Positions 53,086 to 63,491 of a stretch of DNA of 64,000 nucleotides are shown piece after piece. Source of the stretch: Erythrobacter sp. (GTDB lineage Bacteria > Pseudomonadota > Alphaproteobacteria > Sphingomonadales > Sphingomonadaceae); assembly GCA_009993605.1 (NCBI GenBank), contig JAACTB010000007.1, forward strand, positions 62,001 through 126,000, given 5' to 3'. Position 1 is the first letter of the stretch; each line of letters begins with the position of its first letter. The notes beneath the pieces were generated by a model that did not search any database, was not told where the DNA came from, and saw nothing but the letters and a program-made list of their open reading frames with translations. A program made the position numbers and the translations under genes.

Positions 53086-53681
53086 ATCCGCGTCCCGATC
53101 TGCTGCGACTGGACACCGAACGGCTGGTTCCGGAGGGTCGTCTCGGCGCTGATCTTGTTCGTCGAAGGCTGGCCGACGAGTTTCCAGAGCGGAAAGATCT
53201 TGTTGTACGAAACGCTTACGGTGAAGACGACGACATCCTCGGCCCCGCCTTGGCTGTTCGAACGACCGCGATCCTGATCCCAGCGTGCGTTGCCGTTCAT
53301 GTCGGTAAAGCATTCGTTCGCATCGTAGCGGCCGTTTGCATTGCTGTCGTTGAAGTCTTCCGGCGTATTTACGTCGGTGAAATCCGTGTAGCTGCGCCGT
53401 TTGATATCGATCTGAGCGTTCGGGATGACCGTCTTGATACGTTCCCGCACTTTCGCATCGACGGCGGCTTGGCTCGCATTGTTGTCTTCCAGACCGGAAT
53501 CCCGCGCCGCAACCTGAAGCGCTGCGCGGGTTATGCCCTTGACGTAACCGAGATGGCCGACCTCCATGCCGCCGATGATGATCAGCAGCAAAACGGGCGC
53601 GACCACGGCAAATTCGATGATGGTCGTTCCGCGCTGGTCGCCGAAGAGGCGAGCCGTCGTTTTCGGTGAAGCGAGCGTCAC
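53076..53681 (-). CDS. TadE/TadG-like pseudopilin family protein with two Ca-loop-like motifs
   Basis: LFGDQRGTTIIEFAVVAPVLLLIIIGGMEVGHLGYVKGITRAALQVAARD; NDSNANGRYDANECFTDMNGNARWDQD. Confidence 0.85.
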   Translation of the reverse strand: MTLASPKTTARLFGDQRGTTIIEFAVVAPVLLLIIIGGMEVGHLGYVKGITRAALQVAARDSGLEDNNASQAAVDAKVRERIKTVIPNAQIDIKRRSYTDFTDVNTPEDFNDSNANGRYDANECFTDMNGNARWDQDRGRSNSQGGAEDVVVFTVSVSYNKIFPLWKLVGQPSTNKISAETTLRNQPFGVQSQQIGTRICP

Positions 53682-55585
53682 TGGCCCAGCCTCAAACTGG
53701 CGATCTGGGAGGCGATCGACTTGAATTGCGTTCGCAATTGAACACTGTCGGCTGCGAAGTACACTCGGTCACCGGTCGCGCAGTACCGCATGTCGTCGGT
53801 TATCGCCGTGCCGAAGGCGACCATCCATACGACCACGTCTTCGTTCTTGGCTGCATCGCAAGCCGCTCTAAATCGTGCCGAATGGTACGGAATGAGACCG
53901 AGATCCTCGGTGTATCGCGGAGCAACTCGGTTGGCGAAGACCTCGATCCCGTAATTACCGGCCACGAGCCTGTTCGGCTGAAGAGCGCCGTCGGTCATGA
54001 AGATGATATGCCTGGACGCGGACCGGTACGGTTGGTCGTTGACGTTCGCGGCCATGATACCCCGCTTGCTCGCCATCCGCGCGCCCCAGATCATCCCGAT
54101 GTCGTGGTAGGTGGCTCCTTCGGCGTTGAGACCCGACAGATACGTTTCCACCCAAGCCGGCACCGTAGTGCTCGAAACGTCCGCAGTGGTGAACGCTCTC
54201 ATGCTCTGGGGACAGGCCGTGAAGCCGCCTGAAGGCTGGCTGTTTACTGCGGTGGTGTATTCCGGTTCGTAGGTATTCCGATAATACATCACCCCGGTCC
54301 AATTTGGGGCCCAGTACGAATCTGCGACGCCACCTTGCGGAGCGGACACGACATCGAGATCGCGCGCGCCAGCCGGAACCGGGTTGAAATTGGCCGTCTG
54401 AACAGTAGCACGTTCGATGACGCAGCCATTCCAGGACGAATTGATAGTGCTGATACCCGACGAATTGGTGGCGTTCATCCCCGCCAATTCGCGCATGTCG
54501 TAGGTTCCAGCCGTCTCAACCCATGCCGAGGACCCGTGGACGCCTAGCGGCACGTTCCCGAAGCCCGAAAGCCCCGTCGTGCTGATCGGCGCTTCATGAT
54601 AGACATAGCGCGTGAAGTCATAGACGCGCTTCATCGTGAAGGGCTGCGATACGCGACGCCGCTTGCAGGTCCCAAAAGATTGGAAAAAGAAATTGTAGTA
54701 TTGGTGCGTGTAGGAGACGAACTCGTAGGACGTGGTTACGAAGTTAGGCGAACTTCCGGTTGTCGTCTTGTTGTTCCAGTCGTTACTCCACTCGTTTCCA
54801 GCGCCGTCACAATCGTTGCGATAGACGTTACCAGAGTACGTTTCGGTAGCTCCGTAGGTCTTCGTCCCGTTTTGAACAATGTCGCGCGGCGTGTTGAATT
54901 CCGATTCGCGCGTCGTGTACGTCGCCGAGGTTCCGAAGTAGCTTGCGGGAAGCTGGTTCTGCTGGATCAAATATTTGGCGTTGACCGTGCTGGAATAGGG
55001 CACGAAGCCATACCGGACGCGCGTATCGGGCGAAATGGACGCCGACCCCATCGCGACGTGGAAATCACGCACGGCATTCTTCAGTCCTTCGAGAGGAGTT
55101 CCCAGCATCGACCCGGTCGTATCGAGCACGAACATGACATCGGTGTTGGTGATCTGCAATTCGGCGGTGCAGTCGACCTTCAGATCGAAATCGTCATAGG
55201 CGAAGACGCCCATGATCATCGTGGGCAGAACTGCGGTGGCAACGCCCGAAATATCTTTGTTCGTTTCCTGTTTGCTGGTGAAGTTCGAAGTCGTGACCGA
55301 AAGCTTGGCGGGCTCGAAATTGGCGTTGAACATCTTGTTCGCTTTCGCCTTTTCCACCGCGTCGTACTTGCCGGAACGGCCCGATGCGCGGCGGCCCGCC
55401 AAAACGCCGGCGTCGCAGGCCGATTGAAGCTGCGCCTGCGCCATGTAGGCGCGGCTCATATCCACAGTCCCGCCGACGACGGCGAGGATGGGAAGAACGC
55501 TGGCGGCCGCTATCGCGAGCACATTGCCGCCGCTATGGCCGCGCAACGCTCTCAGAGAATATCTGTCGTTCGGACGTGCCGTCAT
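53678..55585 (-). CDS. TadG-like protein with von Willebrand factor A domain
   Basis: LRGHSGGNVLAIAAASVLPILAVVGGTVDMSRAYMAQAQLQSACDAGVLAGRR; DVMFVLDTTGSMLGTPLEGLKNAVRDF (MIDAS-like). Confidence 0.88.
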   Translation of the reverse strand: MTARPNDRYSLRALRGHSGGNVLAIAAASVLPILAVVGGTVDMSRAYMAQAQLQSACDAGVLAGRRASGRSGKYDAVEKAKANKMFNANFEPAKLSVTTSNFTSKQETNKDISGVATAVLPTMIMGVFAYDDFDLKVDCTAELQITNTDVMFVLDTTGSMLGTPLEGLKNAVRDFHVAMGSASISPDTRVRYGFVPYSSTVNAKYLIQQNQLPASYFGTSATYTTRESEFNTPRDIVQNGTKTYGATETYSGNVYRNDCDGAGNEWSNDWNNKTTTGSSPNFVTTSYEFVSYTHQYYNFFFQSFGTCKRRRVSQPFTMKRVYDFTRYVYHEAPISTTGLSGFGNVPLGVHGSSAWVETAGTYDMRELAGMNATNSSGISTINSSWNGCVIERATVQTANFNPVPAGARDLDVVSAPQGGVADSYWAPNWTGVMYYRNTYEPEYTTAVNSQPSGGFTACPQSMRAFTTADVSSTTVPAWVETYLSGLNAEGATYHDIGMIWGARMASKRGIMAANVNDQPYRSASRHIIFMTDGALQPNRLVAGNYGIEVFANRVAPRYTEDLGLIPYHSARFRAACDAAKNEDVVVWMVAFGTAITDDMRYCATGDRVYFAADSVQLRTQFKSIASQIASLRLGQ

Positions 55586-55699
55586 GGATTGGCCTCAGCG
55601 AAATAGCCCATGACGGGCCCTATGCGGCCGTTGCGGTTAAGCTTGGGTACGGCTTTATGCCTAACGTTGTGTAAACCGCGATCTTTCACCGGAGGACAA

Positions 55700-56335
55700 G
55701 TGGACCGCAGTCTCATCCATCGAATCGCAACGAGCTACGCGCCGGCCCATGCCCGCCCGGCTATCGCCACTCTGCTTTCCCTGGAGGCGCAGTTCGCCAA
55801 ATTCGTCTTCACGGCCAGCGAACCTATTCTGGCGCAGATGAGGCTCGCCTGGTGGCGCGATCGGTTTGCCCAGCCGAGCGAGGAATGGCCGGTCGGCAAT
55901 CCGCTGCTGGCGGAGCTTGCAACGTGGCATGCCGAAACGTCGGAGCTCGGTCAGGTGGTCGACGGTTGGGAAGCTCTGCTGGCGAATTCGCCGCCAACTC
56001 CTGCGGATTTCGAAGCGTACCGGCGGGGAAGGGCAGCCGGATGGCAGGTTCTGGGCCGCCATCTTGGTGTAAGCTTCGATAAAACCGGGATCGCACAGGC
56101 AAGCGAGCGATGGAGCATGGCGGATGCGGCGGCGAGCCTGGGCGAGCCCGGCGCGCGGGATGCGGCGATGCGAGAGGGGCGAGAACTCGCAAAGCCGCCA
56201 CGCCTGCCGCGTGCTTTGCGGACGTTGACGGTGCTGGACGCGATCGGGCGGCGAGCATTGGAGAGTGGAGCGCCCCCACTTTCGCGGCCGAGCGATCTCC
56301 TATCTGTCTTGCGGCATGGGCTGACGGGGCGCTAG
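55700..56335 (+). CDS. squalene/phytoene synthase-like protein (apparently lacking DxxxD motifs)
   Basis: GTG preceded by GGAGGA; EPILAQMRLAWWRDRFAQPSEEWPVGNPLLAEL; short 211 aa. Confidence 0.7.
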   Translation: MDRSLIHRIATSYAPAHARPAIATLLSLEAQFAKFVFTASEPILAQMRLAWWRDRFAQPSEEWPVGNPLLAELATWHAETSELGQVVDGWEALLANSPPTPADFEAYRRGRAAGWQVLGRHLGVSFDKTGIAQASERWSMADAAASLGEPGARDAAMREGRELAKPPRLPRALRTLTVLDAIGRRALESGAPPLSRPSDLLSVLRHGLTGR

Positions 56336-56366
56336 ACGGGCTGTCTGACCGGAGGAGGGCGTCGTC

Positions 56367-56831
56367 ATGCGAAACGGGTTGTTGGGCGCATTCTGCGCCT
56401 TGCTGCTGGCGGGGATCGGTTTCTTCTGGTGGCAGGGCCGGGCGGAGGTCGAACGCGGTGCGCCGCCGCCCCTTCCGATCGAACCGACCGAGAGTTTCGA
56501 CGAGCCCCAATTGCCGAGCGCCGATGCGGCCGATCTACGCGGGCCGGAACCGCCCGAAGCGACCGAACTCACGCGAGAACAGCGCCGCTTCTTCCGCTAC
56601 GACCGCAATCGCGACTGGAAGATCTCGCGCACCGAGATGCTTTCCAGCCGCACGGAAGCCTTTCGGAAGCTCGACAAGGACGGCAACAATCTGCTGGACT
56701 TCGAGGAGTGGGCGGTCGCCACGGTCGACAAGTTCGAAGGCGCCGATGCGGACGGAAATCTCTCCCTGACACCGGCGGAATTCGCTACCACGGCCCCCAA
56801 GCGCAAGGCCAAACCGGCCTGCCGGTGCTGA
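56367..56831 (+). CDS. membrane-anchored EF-hand domain protein
   Basis: N-terminal TM; loops DRNRDWKISRTEM, DKDGNNLLDFEEW, DADGNLSLTPAEF. Confidence 0.85.
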   Translation: MRNGLLGAFCALLLAGIGFFWWQGRAEVERGAPPPLPIEPTESFDEPQLPSADAADLRGPEPPEATELTREQRRFFRYDRNRDWKISRTEMLSSRTEAFRKLDKDGNNLLDFEEWAVATVDKFEGADADGNLSLTPAEFATTAPKRKAKPACRC

Positions 56832-56838
56832 ACCGGGA

Positions 56839-58206
56839 TCAGGCGGGAACGCGCTCCAGCATGGGCAGCCATTGGCCGAGATCCGCTTTCGCCCGCGCGG
56901 TATAGGCTTCCTTGCGCTGTTTCTTGCCGACCTCGTGCAGCGGCGGAAACAGGCCGAAATTGACGTTCATCGGCTGAAAGGTATCGGCCTCCGCATCGCC
57001 TGTGATGTGCGAGAGCAGCGCGCCAAGCGCCGTGGTTTTCGGGGGAGGGGCCCAGTCCTGGCCGGCCAGTTCGTTTACCGCCATTAGGCCAGCCATCAGG
57101 CCGACGGCCGCGCTCTCGACATAGCCCTCGCATCCGGTCACCTGTCCGGCAAAACGGATGTGGGGTGCCCGATTGAGCCTTAATTGTCGGTCGAGCACGA
57201 GCGGCGAATTGAGGAAGGTATTCCGGTGCAACCCGCCAAGGCGCGCGAATTCGGCGTTCTCGAGACCGGGGATCGTGCGGAACAGTTCGACCTGCGCGCC
57301 GTGTTTGAGCTTGGTCTGGAAACCGACCATATTCCACAGCGTGCCCAATTTGTTGTCCTGCCGCAGCTGGACCACGGCATAGGGCCAGCGGCCTTGCGGA
57401 AATTCCGGCGTCGTATCGCGCGGATTGTCGAGACCGACCGGCTTCATCGGACCGAAGCGCAAGGTCTCGACCCCGCGCGCCGCCATGACCTCGATCGGCA
57501 TGCAGCCGTCGAAATAGGGCGTGTCCTTTTCCCATTCGCGGAACTCGGTCTTCTCGCCGTCCATGAGACCCTGATGGAAGGCGTAATACTGCTCCTTCGT
57601 CATGGGGCAGTTGATGTAATCACCTTCTTCGTTCGAGGCTTCGGTCCGCTTGTTCCAGCGCGACTGGATCCAGCAAATGTCCATATCGATACTGTCGCGA
57701 TGCACGATCGGGGCGATGGCGTCGAAAAAGGCCAGCCGGTCCTGCCCGGTGGCTTCGACGATGCTTTGTGCCAGCGATTGCGCGGTCAGCGGGCCGGTTG
57801 CGACGATGGTCGGGCCGCTATCTGGCAGAGCATCGACGCGCTCGCGCACGACGGTGACATTGGGGTGTTCCATCAGGGCGCGCTCGACCTCAGCCGAGAA
57901 GACGTCGCGATCGACCGCCATCGCCGATCCGGCGGGAACCCGCGCCTTTTCCCCTGCCGTCATGACCAGGCTGTCGAGGCGCCGCATTTCGTCATGCAGC
58001 AGGCCGACCGCATTCTTGTCGCTGTCGTCAGAGCGGAAGCTGTTGGAACAGACCAGCTCGGCCAAACCGTCGGTCTGGTGGGCGGGGGTCATATCGCCGG
58101 AGCCGCGCATTTCGGACAGGCGGATGCGGAAGCCCCGCTGCGCCAACTGCCAGGTCGCTTCGCTGCCGGCGAGCCCGCCGCCGATGATGTGGATATCGTG
58201 AGCCAT
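56839..58206 (-). CDS. trmFO: methylenetetrahydrofolate--tRNA-(uracil(54)-C(5))-methyltransferase
   Basis: [35 protein letters not shown]...[13 protein letters not shown]...[14 protein letters not shown]...[13 protein letters not shown]. Confidence 0.96.
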   Translation of the reverse strand: MAHDIHIIGGGLAGSEATWQLAQRGFRIRLSEMRGSGDMTPAHQTDGLAELVCSNSFRSDDSDKNAVGLLHDEMRRLDSLVMTAGEKARVPAGSAMAVDRDVFSAEVERALMEHPNVTVVRERVDALPDSGPTIVATGPLTAQSLAQSIVEATGQDRLAFFDAIAPIVHRDSIDMDICWIQSRWNKRTEASNEEGDYINCPMTKEQYYAFHQGLMDGEKTEFREWEKDTPYFDGCMPIEVMAARGVETLRFGPMKPVGLDNPRDTTPEFPQGRWPYAVVQLRQDNKLGTLWNMVGFQTKLKHGAQVELFRTIPGLENAEFARLGGLHRNTFLNSPLVLDRQLRLNRAPHIRFAGQVTGCEGYVESAAVGLMAGLMAVNELAGQDWAPPPKTTALGALLSHITGDAEADTFQPMNVNFGLFPPLHEVGKKQRKEAYTARAKADLGQWLPMLERVPA

Positions 58207-58296
58207 CCTTGAGGCCGCTACGCCAAACGGGGCGCGCTTTCAACGCAAGGGGCTTGATGGCTTGTCGGCAGGGTCAAAGCGCGGCATTCGCGGGCA

Positions 58297-58974
58297 ATGC
58301 CCAGACCCGCCCGCAAAGCCCTGATCGATCATCGGCCCTGGCTACTGGCCAGTGTCATCGCGTCGCTCGGCTATTTCCTGCTTTCGGATCAGCTTCCGGG
58401 CCTTTTCGCCATGGCGCTTAAAGGGGCGGGGGTCGGCCTGCTGGCGATCTACGCCGCCCGGCGCAGCAGAGGGATCGACGGCGCCCTGATTACGGCCATC
58501 CTCGTTCTGGCCTCGCTTGCAGACATCGTTCTCGAGATATCTTTCCTATTCGGCGCGGCGCTGTTCGCGCTGTCGCATCTCGTCGCGATTGCACTTTACT
58601 GGCGCAATCGCAGGGTGAACTTAAGGGCCAGCCAGAAACAGGCAGCGATCGCAATTTTGCTGCTGGTCCCGGCGATCGCGGCGCTGTCGACCTGGCCGCA
58701 AGCGAATTGGCACCTGGCGACTCTTTATGCCGCCGCTCTTGCTGGGATGAGCGCATCGGCCTGGATCAGCCGCTTTCCGCGCTACCGCGTCGGGGTGGGG
58801 ACGCTACTGTTCGTCGTATCAGACCTGATGATCATCGCTAGAGAGGCCGGACGGTTCGATCCGATAGTGGCGGACTGGATGGTCTGGCCGCTCTATTATG
58901 TCGGCCAGATCATGATCGCAACCGGCGTGGTGCAAGCCCTTCGCAACGACACTGCAAAGGCCCTGCACCGATAG
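58297..58974 (+). CDS. lysoplasmalogenase (YhhN family) membrane protein
   Basis: Polytopic; LASLADIVLE...AALFALSHLVAIALYWR...VGTLLFVVSDLMIIAREAG...YYVGQIMIATGVV. Confidence 0.82.
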   Translation: MPRPARKALIDHRPWLLASVIASLGYFLLSDQLPGLFAMALKGAGVGLLAIYAARRSRGIDGALITAILVLASLADIVLEISFLFGAALFALSHLVAIALYWRNRRVNLRASQKQAAIAILLLVPAIAALSTWPQANWHLATLYAAALAGMSASAWISRFPRYRVGVGTLLFVVSDLMIIAREAGRFDPIVADWMVWPLYYVGQIMIATGVVQALRNDTAKALHR

Positions 58975-58977
58975 CGC

Positions 58978-61824
58978 TCAGTCGCTGTCCGGTTCGTCCT
59001 CGATATTGTCGTCCGAATGCGCGGTCGTGTGCGGCGTGGTCGGATGGATCGAACCGCCATGGCTGGCGATCTCGTCCGCGACCGCTTCCTCGGCCTCGTT
59101 CTCCGGCTCTTCGGTTTCGTCGATCGGCGCGGCGCCAACGATCTGTTCGCCCTTGGCGACGTTGAAGATGCGAACGCCCGACGATCCGCGGCCCGAGATC
59201 GAATAGCCCGCATGAGTGTCGAAGCCATTTTCGATCAGATGGCGGAAATGGATCGGCAGGCGGATCAGCTTAGCCTGGTCGGTCACCAGCATCAGCTGCG
59301 ATCCGTGCTTGACCGGGAAGCTGGCGACGACGGGTCCGTTACGGTCCGGGTTCTTCGACGGTTCGCCGATATTCGTCAGGCCCTGACCGCCCCGCCCGAT
59401 CGTGCGATATTCGTAGCTCGACGAGATCTTGCCGTATCCGTTCGCGGTCAGCGTCAGGATGAACTCCTCGCTCCCCGCCAGCTCCGCGATTTTCTCGTCG
59501 GGCAGATCGATTTCGGTGTCGTTGTTCTTCCAGCTCGCCCCGCGCAGATACGCGTCGCGCACCTCGGTTTCCGGCTCGCCCGCATCGAGCACTGCCATCG
59601 AGACGACCTTGGCGCCGCCTTTCAGCAGCATACCACGCACGCCGATGCCCGTGCGGCTCTTGGTCTCGCGCGCGTCGGTCGCCTGGAAGCGGATAGCCTT
59701 GCCCGAATCGGAGGCGAGGAAGATCTCCTGGCTTTCGCTTAGCAGTCGCACGCCCACCAGCCTGTCGCCGCTATCCTCGACGAAGCCCATCGCGTATTTG
59801 CCGTTGGACGGCACGTTGGTGAAGGCGTCCATCGAATTGCGCCGCACCATGCCCTGTTCGGTGGCGAACACGATGTTGAGCTTGGCCCACTCCGCCTCAT
59901 CCTCCGGCAGCGGCAGCACATTGGTCACGCGCTCGTCATCGCCCAGCGGCAAGAGGTTCACCATCGGGCGCCCCTTGGTCTGCGGGCCGCCTTCGGGCAG
60001 TTTCCACACCTTGAGGCGATAGACCCGGCCGGTATTGGTGAAGAACAGGACCGGATTGTGCGTCGAGGTGACGAACAATTCGACCACCGCGTCCTCGTCC
60101 TTGGTCGCCATGCCGCTGCGGCCCTTGCCGCCGCGCGCCTGCGCGCGGAAGGTCGTGAGCGGGGTGCGCTTGATATAGCCGCCGTGCGTCACGGTGACGA
60201 CCATCTCCTCGCGCTCGATCAGATCCTCGTCCTCGAGCCCGTCCCAGGCTGGGGCGATCTCGCTGAGGCGCGGGGTGGCATAGGCGTCGCGGATTTCCTG
60301 CAGCTCTTCGCGCATCACGGCATAGAGCTTCACACGGTCGCCCAGAATCGCGAGATATTCCTCGATCGCGATCGCCAGCTCTTTCAGCTCATCGCCGATT
60401 TCGTCGCGGCCCAGCGCGGTCAGGCGGTGGAGGCGCAGGTCGAGGATGGCCTTCACCTGCCGTTCGGACAGGCGATAGGTGCCGCCTTCCTGTTCGGCAT
60501 CCGGTTCGATCGCTTCGACCAGCGCGATATATTGCGCGATGTCGCCGATCGGCCATTCCTTGGCGAGCAGTTTCGCCCGCGCCTCGGCCGGGTTGGACGA
60601 GCCGCGGATCATCGCCACGACCTCGTCCATGTTCGACACCGCGACAACGAGACCGAGCAGGATATGGGCCCGTTCGCGCGCCTTGTTCAGTTCGAACTTG
60701 GTGCGCCGCGTAATGACCTGTTCGCGGAAACTGATGAAGGCCTGGATGAAATCGCGCAGCGTCAGCGTTTCGGGCCGACCGCCGCGGATCGCCAGCATGT
60801 TGGCGGGGAAGCTCGCTTGCGCGGGCGAATAGCGCCAGATCTGGTTGAGGACGACTTCGGGCGAGGCATCGCGCTTCAGGTCCACGACCACGCGCACGCC
60901 TTCGCGCGAGCTTTCGTCGCGGATGTCGGAAATCCCCTCGATCCGCTTTTCCTTCGCGGCTTCGGCGATCTTTTCGACGAGGCCGTTCTTGCCGACCTGA
61001 TAGGGGATGGAGGTCAGGACGATCGAGCGGCGCTCTCCGCGCTTTTCCTCGATCTCGTGCCGGGCACGCATCAGGATCGATCCGCGTCCGGTGGTGTAGG
61101 CCGAGCGGGCGCCCGATTTGCCAAGGATCAGCGGCGCGGTGGGGAAATCGGGGCCGGGGATGATCTCGAACAGTTCTTCCGACGTGATCGCGGGATTGTC
61201 CATATAGGCGAAGCAGCCGTCGATCACCTCGCCCAGATTGTGCGGGGGAACATTGGTCGCCATGCCGACCGCGATGCCGCCCGCACCGTTGACCAACAGG
61301 TTCGGGAAGCGCGCGGGCAGGACCGTGGGTTCCTGCCGCGACTGGTCGTAATTGTCGGTGAAATCGACCGTGTCCTTGTCGAGATCGTCGAGCAGGGCAT
61401 TGGCGACGCGCGCCAGGCGCGCTTCAGTATAGCGCATCGAGGCGGGCGGATCGGGATCCATCGATCCGAAATTGCCCTGGCCGTCGACCAGCGGCACACG
61501 CATCGACCAGTCCTGCGTCATGCGGGCCAGCGCGTCGTAGATCGCGCTGTCGCCGTGCGGGTGGTAATTGCCCATCACGTCGCCGACGATCTTGGCGCTC
61601 TTGCGATAGGGGCGCCCGGCGACGAAACCGCCTTCCTGGCTGGCGAAGAGGATGCGGCGGTGAACCGGCTTCAACCCGTCGCGCACATCGGGAAGCGCGC
61701 GGCTGACGATCACGCTCATCGCGTAATCGAGATAGCTGGTCTTCATCTCATCGACGATGTCGATGCGGGCGTATTCGTCCCCGCCATAGGGCGCGGGTGT
61801 GGTCATGTCGGTATCGTCGCTCAA
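58978..61824 (-). CDS. gyrA: DNA gyrase subunit A
   Basis: [30 protein letters not shown]...[18 protein letters not shown]...GyrA-box QARGGKG. Confidence 0.97.
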   Translation of the reverse strand: MSDDTDMTTPAPYGGDEYARIDIVDEMKTSYLDYAMSVIVSRALPDVRDGLKPVHRRILFASQEGGFVAGRPYRKSAKIVGDVMGNYHPHGDSAIYDALARMTQDWSMRVPLVDGQGNFGSMDPDPPASMRYTEARLARVANALLDDLDKDTVDFTDNYDQSRQEPTVLPARFPNLLVNGAGGIAVGMATNVPPHNLGEVIDGCFAYMDNPAITSEELFEIIPGPDFPTAPLILGKSGARSAYTTGRGSILMRARHEIEEKRGERRSIVLTSIPYQVGKNGLVEKIAEAAKEKRIEGISDIRDESSREGVRVVVDLKRDASPEVVLNQIWRYSPAQASFPANMLAIRGGRPETLTLRDFIQAFISFREQVITRRTKFELNKARERAHILLGLVVAVSNMDEVVAMIRGSSNPAEARAKLLAKEWPIGDIAQYIALVEAIEPDAEQEGGTYRLSERQVKAILDLRLHRLTALGRDEIGDELKELAIAIEEYLAILGDRVKLYAVMREELQEIRDAYATPRLSEIAPAWDGLEDEDLIEREEMVVTVTHGGYIKRTPLTTFRAQARGGKGRSGMATKDEDAVVELFVTSTHNPVLFFTNTGRVYRLKVWKLPEGGPQTKGRPMVNLLPLGDDERVTNVLPLPEDEAEWAKLNIVFATEQGMVRRNSMDAFTNVPSNGKYAMGFVEDSGDRLVGVRLLSESQEIFLASDSGKAIRFQATDARETKSRTGIGVRGMLLKGGAKVVSMAVLDAGEPETEVRDAYLRGASWKNNDTEIDLPDEKIAELAGSEEFILTLTANGYGKISSSYEYRTIGRGGQGLTNIGEPSKNPDRNGPVVASFPVKHGSQLMLVTDQAKLIRLPIHFRHLIENGFDTHAGYSISGRGSSGVRIFNVAKGEQIVGAAPIDETEEPENEAEEAVADEIASHGGSIHPTTPHTTAHSDDNIEDEPDSD

Positions 61825-62122
61825 GACTGCGTCTTCTCGATAGTCAGCGGAATTGCGGAATGGTGGGAGGCTAGGGCAAAAAGCCGCTGCGCGCCACCGG
61901 AACCGGGGAACCGGCCCGCCCTGTCGCGCGCTTTATCCACACATCCGGGCCGAACGCGCGGAAAGCCTGAAATGAACTGCGGCACTTGTGGACATTCAAA
62001 CGCTATTCAGCCCGCTTCGCCTAGACCGATTTGCAATGAAGGAGCCTTGTCGCCAAAGGTCCGCCCGATCGTCGGGCGATCCGGTTGCAAGGATCACCTG
62101 TACCACTCTTGGGAGCACTCTT

Positions 62123-63406
62123 ATGCGATTTACCGTTTTCTCCAAGCGCTCGTCCACTCTCGCCTTGGCGCTCGCGCTGGGCATGGGCGGCGCGCTGTCC
62201 GTGACCGCGCTGGAAGCACCCGCTGCCGCGCAGAAGAAAAAGAAGGACGGCGATGACGCCGCCAAGCCGCAATATTCCAAAGCATTCGTCGCGGCTTACA
62301 ATCCGGTCCAGACACAACTCGATCAGGGCGGCGATATCGCGGCCATCAAGGCGGCGCTGCCCGGTGTGATCGCTGCTGTCGAGAACAACGATGATCGTTT
62401 CGTCGCGGGCAATTTCACATATTCCGTCGGCACCAAGGCGAGCGATCGCTCGCTCCAGCGCCAGGGCATCGCGATGATGCTCGAAAGTGGAAAGGTCCCA
62501 GCGGCCAATCAGCCGCAATACAACTTCCTCGCCGGCCAATTCGCCTATCAGGACCGCGATTTCAGCGCGGCGCGCAGCTATCTTGAACAGGCGGTGGCGC
62601 TCGGTTACACCGAGAACGATCCGGAGGCCCTGATCGCTGAGACCTATTTCGGAGAAGACCGCTTCGCCGATGGGATCACCTATCTGAGCAAGGCTATCGA
62701 AGCGAAGCGTCAGGCCGGACAGACGGTCGACGAAGCGTGGATCAAGCGTGGTCTGGCCATGGCCTACAACAACCAGCTCGACCAGCAGGCGCGCGAATAC
62801 GCCTCCATGTATGTGCGCGACTATCCCAGCGACACCAGCTGGGGCGATGCGATCGGCATTCTTTACAACACTTCGGACGTGACCGGGCAGGATTCGCTCG
62901 ACCTGCTGCGGTTGGCCCGACGCGTGAACGGCATCCGTCAGGCCAATCAGTATCTCGAATATGTCGAGCAGGCCGATCCCCGCAAGCTGCCGGGCGAAGT
63001 CGTCGCGGTGATCGACGAGGGCTATTCCAGCGGCATGCTGGACCGTAGCAACAGCTTTGTGACCGAAGCGCGGGCCGAAGCGGCGCGCCGCGTGAAGATC
63101 GACGAGACGGAACTGCCGGACCTCGCACGCGATGCGCGGGCTTCGAGTGCCAACCTCGCCACGGTGATGGCGGCGGGTGACGCCTATCTGAGCTACGGTC
63201 GCGGTGCCGAGGCCGAGGAATTCTATGCGAAGGCCTCGGGCATGTCGGGCGCCAACACCCCGCTGGTGTTGACGCGCATGGGCATCGCCCAGCTCGATCA
63301 GGGCAAGTATTCGGAAGCCGAAGCGACCTTCAACAAGGTCCAGGGTGCACGTCAGGCGATCGCCAATCTTTGGGCGATCTATGCCACGCAGCAGGCGGGC
63401 TCCTGA
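62123..63406 (+). CDS. exported tetratricopeptide-like protein
   Basis: Signal peptide MRFTVFSKRSSTLALALALGMGGALSVTALEAPAAAQ; TPR-like helices (FAYQDRDFSAARSYLEQAVALGY; LTRMGIAQLDQGKYSEAEATFNKV). Confidence 0.82.
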   Translation: MRFTVFSKRSSTLALALALGMGGALSVTALEAPAAAQKKKKDGDDAAKPQYSKAFVAAYNPVQTQLDQGGDIAAIKAALPGVIAAVENNDDRFVAGNFTYSVGTKASDRSLQRQGIAMMLESGKVPAANQPQYNFLAGQFAYQDRDFSAARSYLEQAVALGYTENDPEALIAETYFGEDRFADGITYLSKAIEAKRQAGQTVDEAWIKRGLAMAYNNQLDQQAREYASMYVRDYPSDTSWGDAIGILYNTSDVTGQDSLDLLRLARRVNGIRQANQYLEYVEQADPRKLPGEVVAVIDEGYSSGMLDRSNSFVTEARAEAARRVKIDETELPDLARDARASSANLATVMAAGDAYLSYGRGAEAEEFYAKASGMSGANTPLVLTRMGIAQLDQGKYSEAEATFNKVQGARQAIANLWAIYATQQAGS

Positions 63407-63432
63407 TCGCACGTAGCCTTCGGTAAGAAACG

Positions 63433-63470
63433 AAAAAGGGCGCGGCGGCTTCGGCCTCCGCGCCCTTTTT
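63433..63470. terminator. bidirectional Rho-independent terminator
   Basis: AAAAAGGGCGCGGCGGC-TTCG-GCCTCCGCGCCCTTTTT, T5 on either strand. Confidence 0.85.
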
Positions 63471-63491
63471 GCGTTCAAGACAGTCCGGCGG

